DNA from: Limnephilus marmoratus
Taxonomy: Eukaryota > Arthropoda > Insecta > Trichoptera > Limnephilidae
DNA: 64,000 nucleotides
NCBI GenBank assembly: GCA_917880885.1
Contig: OU862919.1
Span: forward strand, 55,155,058-55,219,057
Direction: 5' to 3'
Shown: positions 63,555-64,000 of the stretch, one piece after another
Layout: the number at the start of each line of letters is the position of its first letter
Numbering within the stretch: position 1 is the stretch's first letter
The notes under the pieces: model-generated
Told to the model about the DNA's origin: nothing
The model's input: only the letters and a program-made list of their open reading frames with translations
The model's database searches: none
Translations under genes and position numbers: made by a program

Positions 63555-64000
63555 TATTTTATTTATTTATTATTTATTATTAATTTCAATAGCAAGGTTT
63601 GTACATGTATGTATAATGTATGGTATAAGTATAGATCCATTTTTTTTTCACAGACCTCCTCACTAGGATTTCCTGTTCTGAGGTGGCCTGTAGTTTTTTA
63701 AAATATTTGTATTTGGTTATGGATTGACTTTATATCGGATTCATGATGTTTGTAATTTTATTATCACTTTGATCTCTCAGCCATGTTTTTACTTTTGTTT
63801 TAAATATGTTAATTTCCTTTATATTTTTGATTTGATCTGGTAGAGCATTGTATAATTTCATAGCATGGAATTTATTATTTCTCTGTCCAAAAGATGTGTT
63901 CAAACTGGGAGTAACCAGGATGTTATTGCTTACTGCCCTGGTTGAGTATTTATGTTGGGTAGTGGAGTATTCATATATGTTTTTTTTTTCAGTTTGAATA
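63555..64000 (-). mobile_element. LINE 3' end, cut by the window edge
   Basis: On the minus strand a frame from the window edge reads STRAVSNNILVTPSLNTSFG, then QRNNKFHAMKLYNALPDQIK and FKTKVKTWL. It is homologous to the C-terminus of the intact LINE ORF2 (the FGQRN...YNALP pattern). A hairpin at 63655-63690 (ACCTC pairing with GAGGT) and a T-rich left end at 63558-63592 form its 3' UTR and tail. Confidence 0.72.

Overview
The window looks like transposon-dense arthropod, most likely insect, nuclear DNA. It is AT-rich, the recognisable proteins are separated by long non-coding stretches, two exons are joined by clear GT/AG splice sites, and almost every recognisable protein belongs to a eukaryotic mobile element: Ty3/gypsy LTR elements, Jockey/CR1-like LINEs, a Penelope-like element, hAT, PIF/Harbinger and Tc1/mariner-like fragments, tRNA-derived SINEs and MITEs. 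I see no convincing single-copy host gene, no functional tRNA or rRNA gene, no CRISPR array and no prokaryotic operon. The species cannot be named from the sequence alone.

Layout. 1-7.6 kb: MITEs, a SINE, a Harbinger transposase relic, LINE 3' ends and a tandem pair of LINE fragments. 7.68-23.4 kb: a nest of insertions. The outer member is a DNA transposon with terminal inverted repeats (TIRs) of roughly 290 bp (7683-7945 plus 9141-9175, and 23097-23396). It carries a two-exon gene (9372-10974). Its left TIR is split by a 1.2-kb TIR element (7946-9140, TSD AATAC) holding a PIN/FEN-like gene fragment. Downstream of the two-exon gene sits a complete 11.4-kb Ty3/gypsy retrotransposon (11294-22662) with 798-bp LTRs that look identical, a 4-bp ATAT TSD, open gag and pol, and a textbook -1 frameshift heptamer directly before the gag stop. 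23.4-30.4 kb: two decayed LINEs, each interrupted by another 5'-truncated LINE, with a SINE between them. 30.4-38.5 kb: a minisatellite, a palindromic MITE, minus-strand LINE pieces, a solo LTR and a Penelope-like C-terminus with a GIY-YIG domain. 38.8-41.1 kb: a decayed gene of a repetitive uncharacterised family, split by a second solo LTR.

42-50.5 kb: LINE 3' ends, a mariner-like fragment, and one LINE with two intact ORFs (45177-45968, 46012-48987). 50.5-53 kb: tandem repeats, the other half of a mariner-like transposase, and two MITEs, one with a tRNA-SINE core. 53.4-57.9 kb: a minus-strand gypsy relic interrupted by a 2.3-kb hAT element (TSD GATGAC[G/T]T) containing a decayed C2H2 zinc-finger array. 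57.9-64 kb: a SINE, a fold-back element with a tRNA-like core, another minus-strand gypsy relic and a LINE cut by the window edge.

Main leads: the outer DNA transposon and its gene; the PIN-like fragment and the zinc-finger array carried inside TIR elements; two fold-back elements with tRNA-derived cores; and hairpins with compensatory changes at the 3' ends of several LINE families. All family names come from motif recognition by eye, with no database search.
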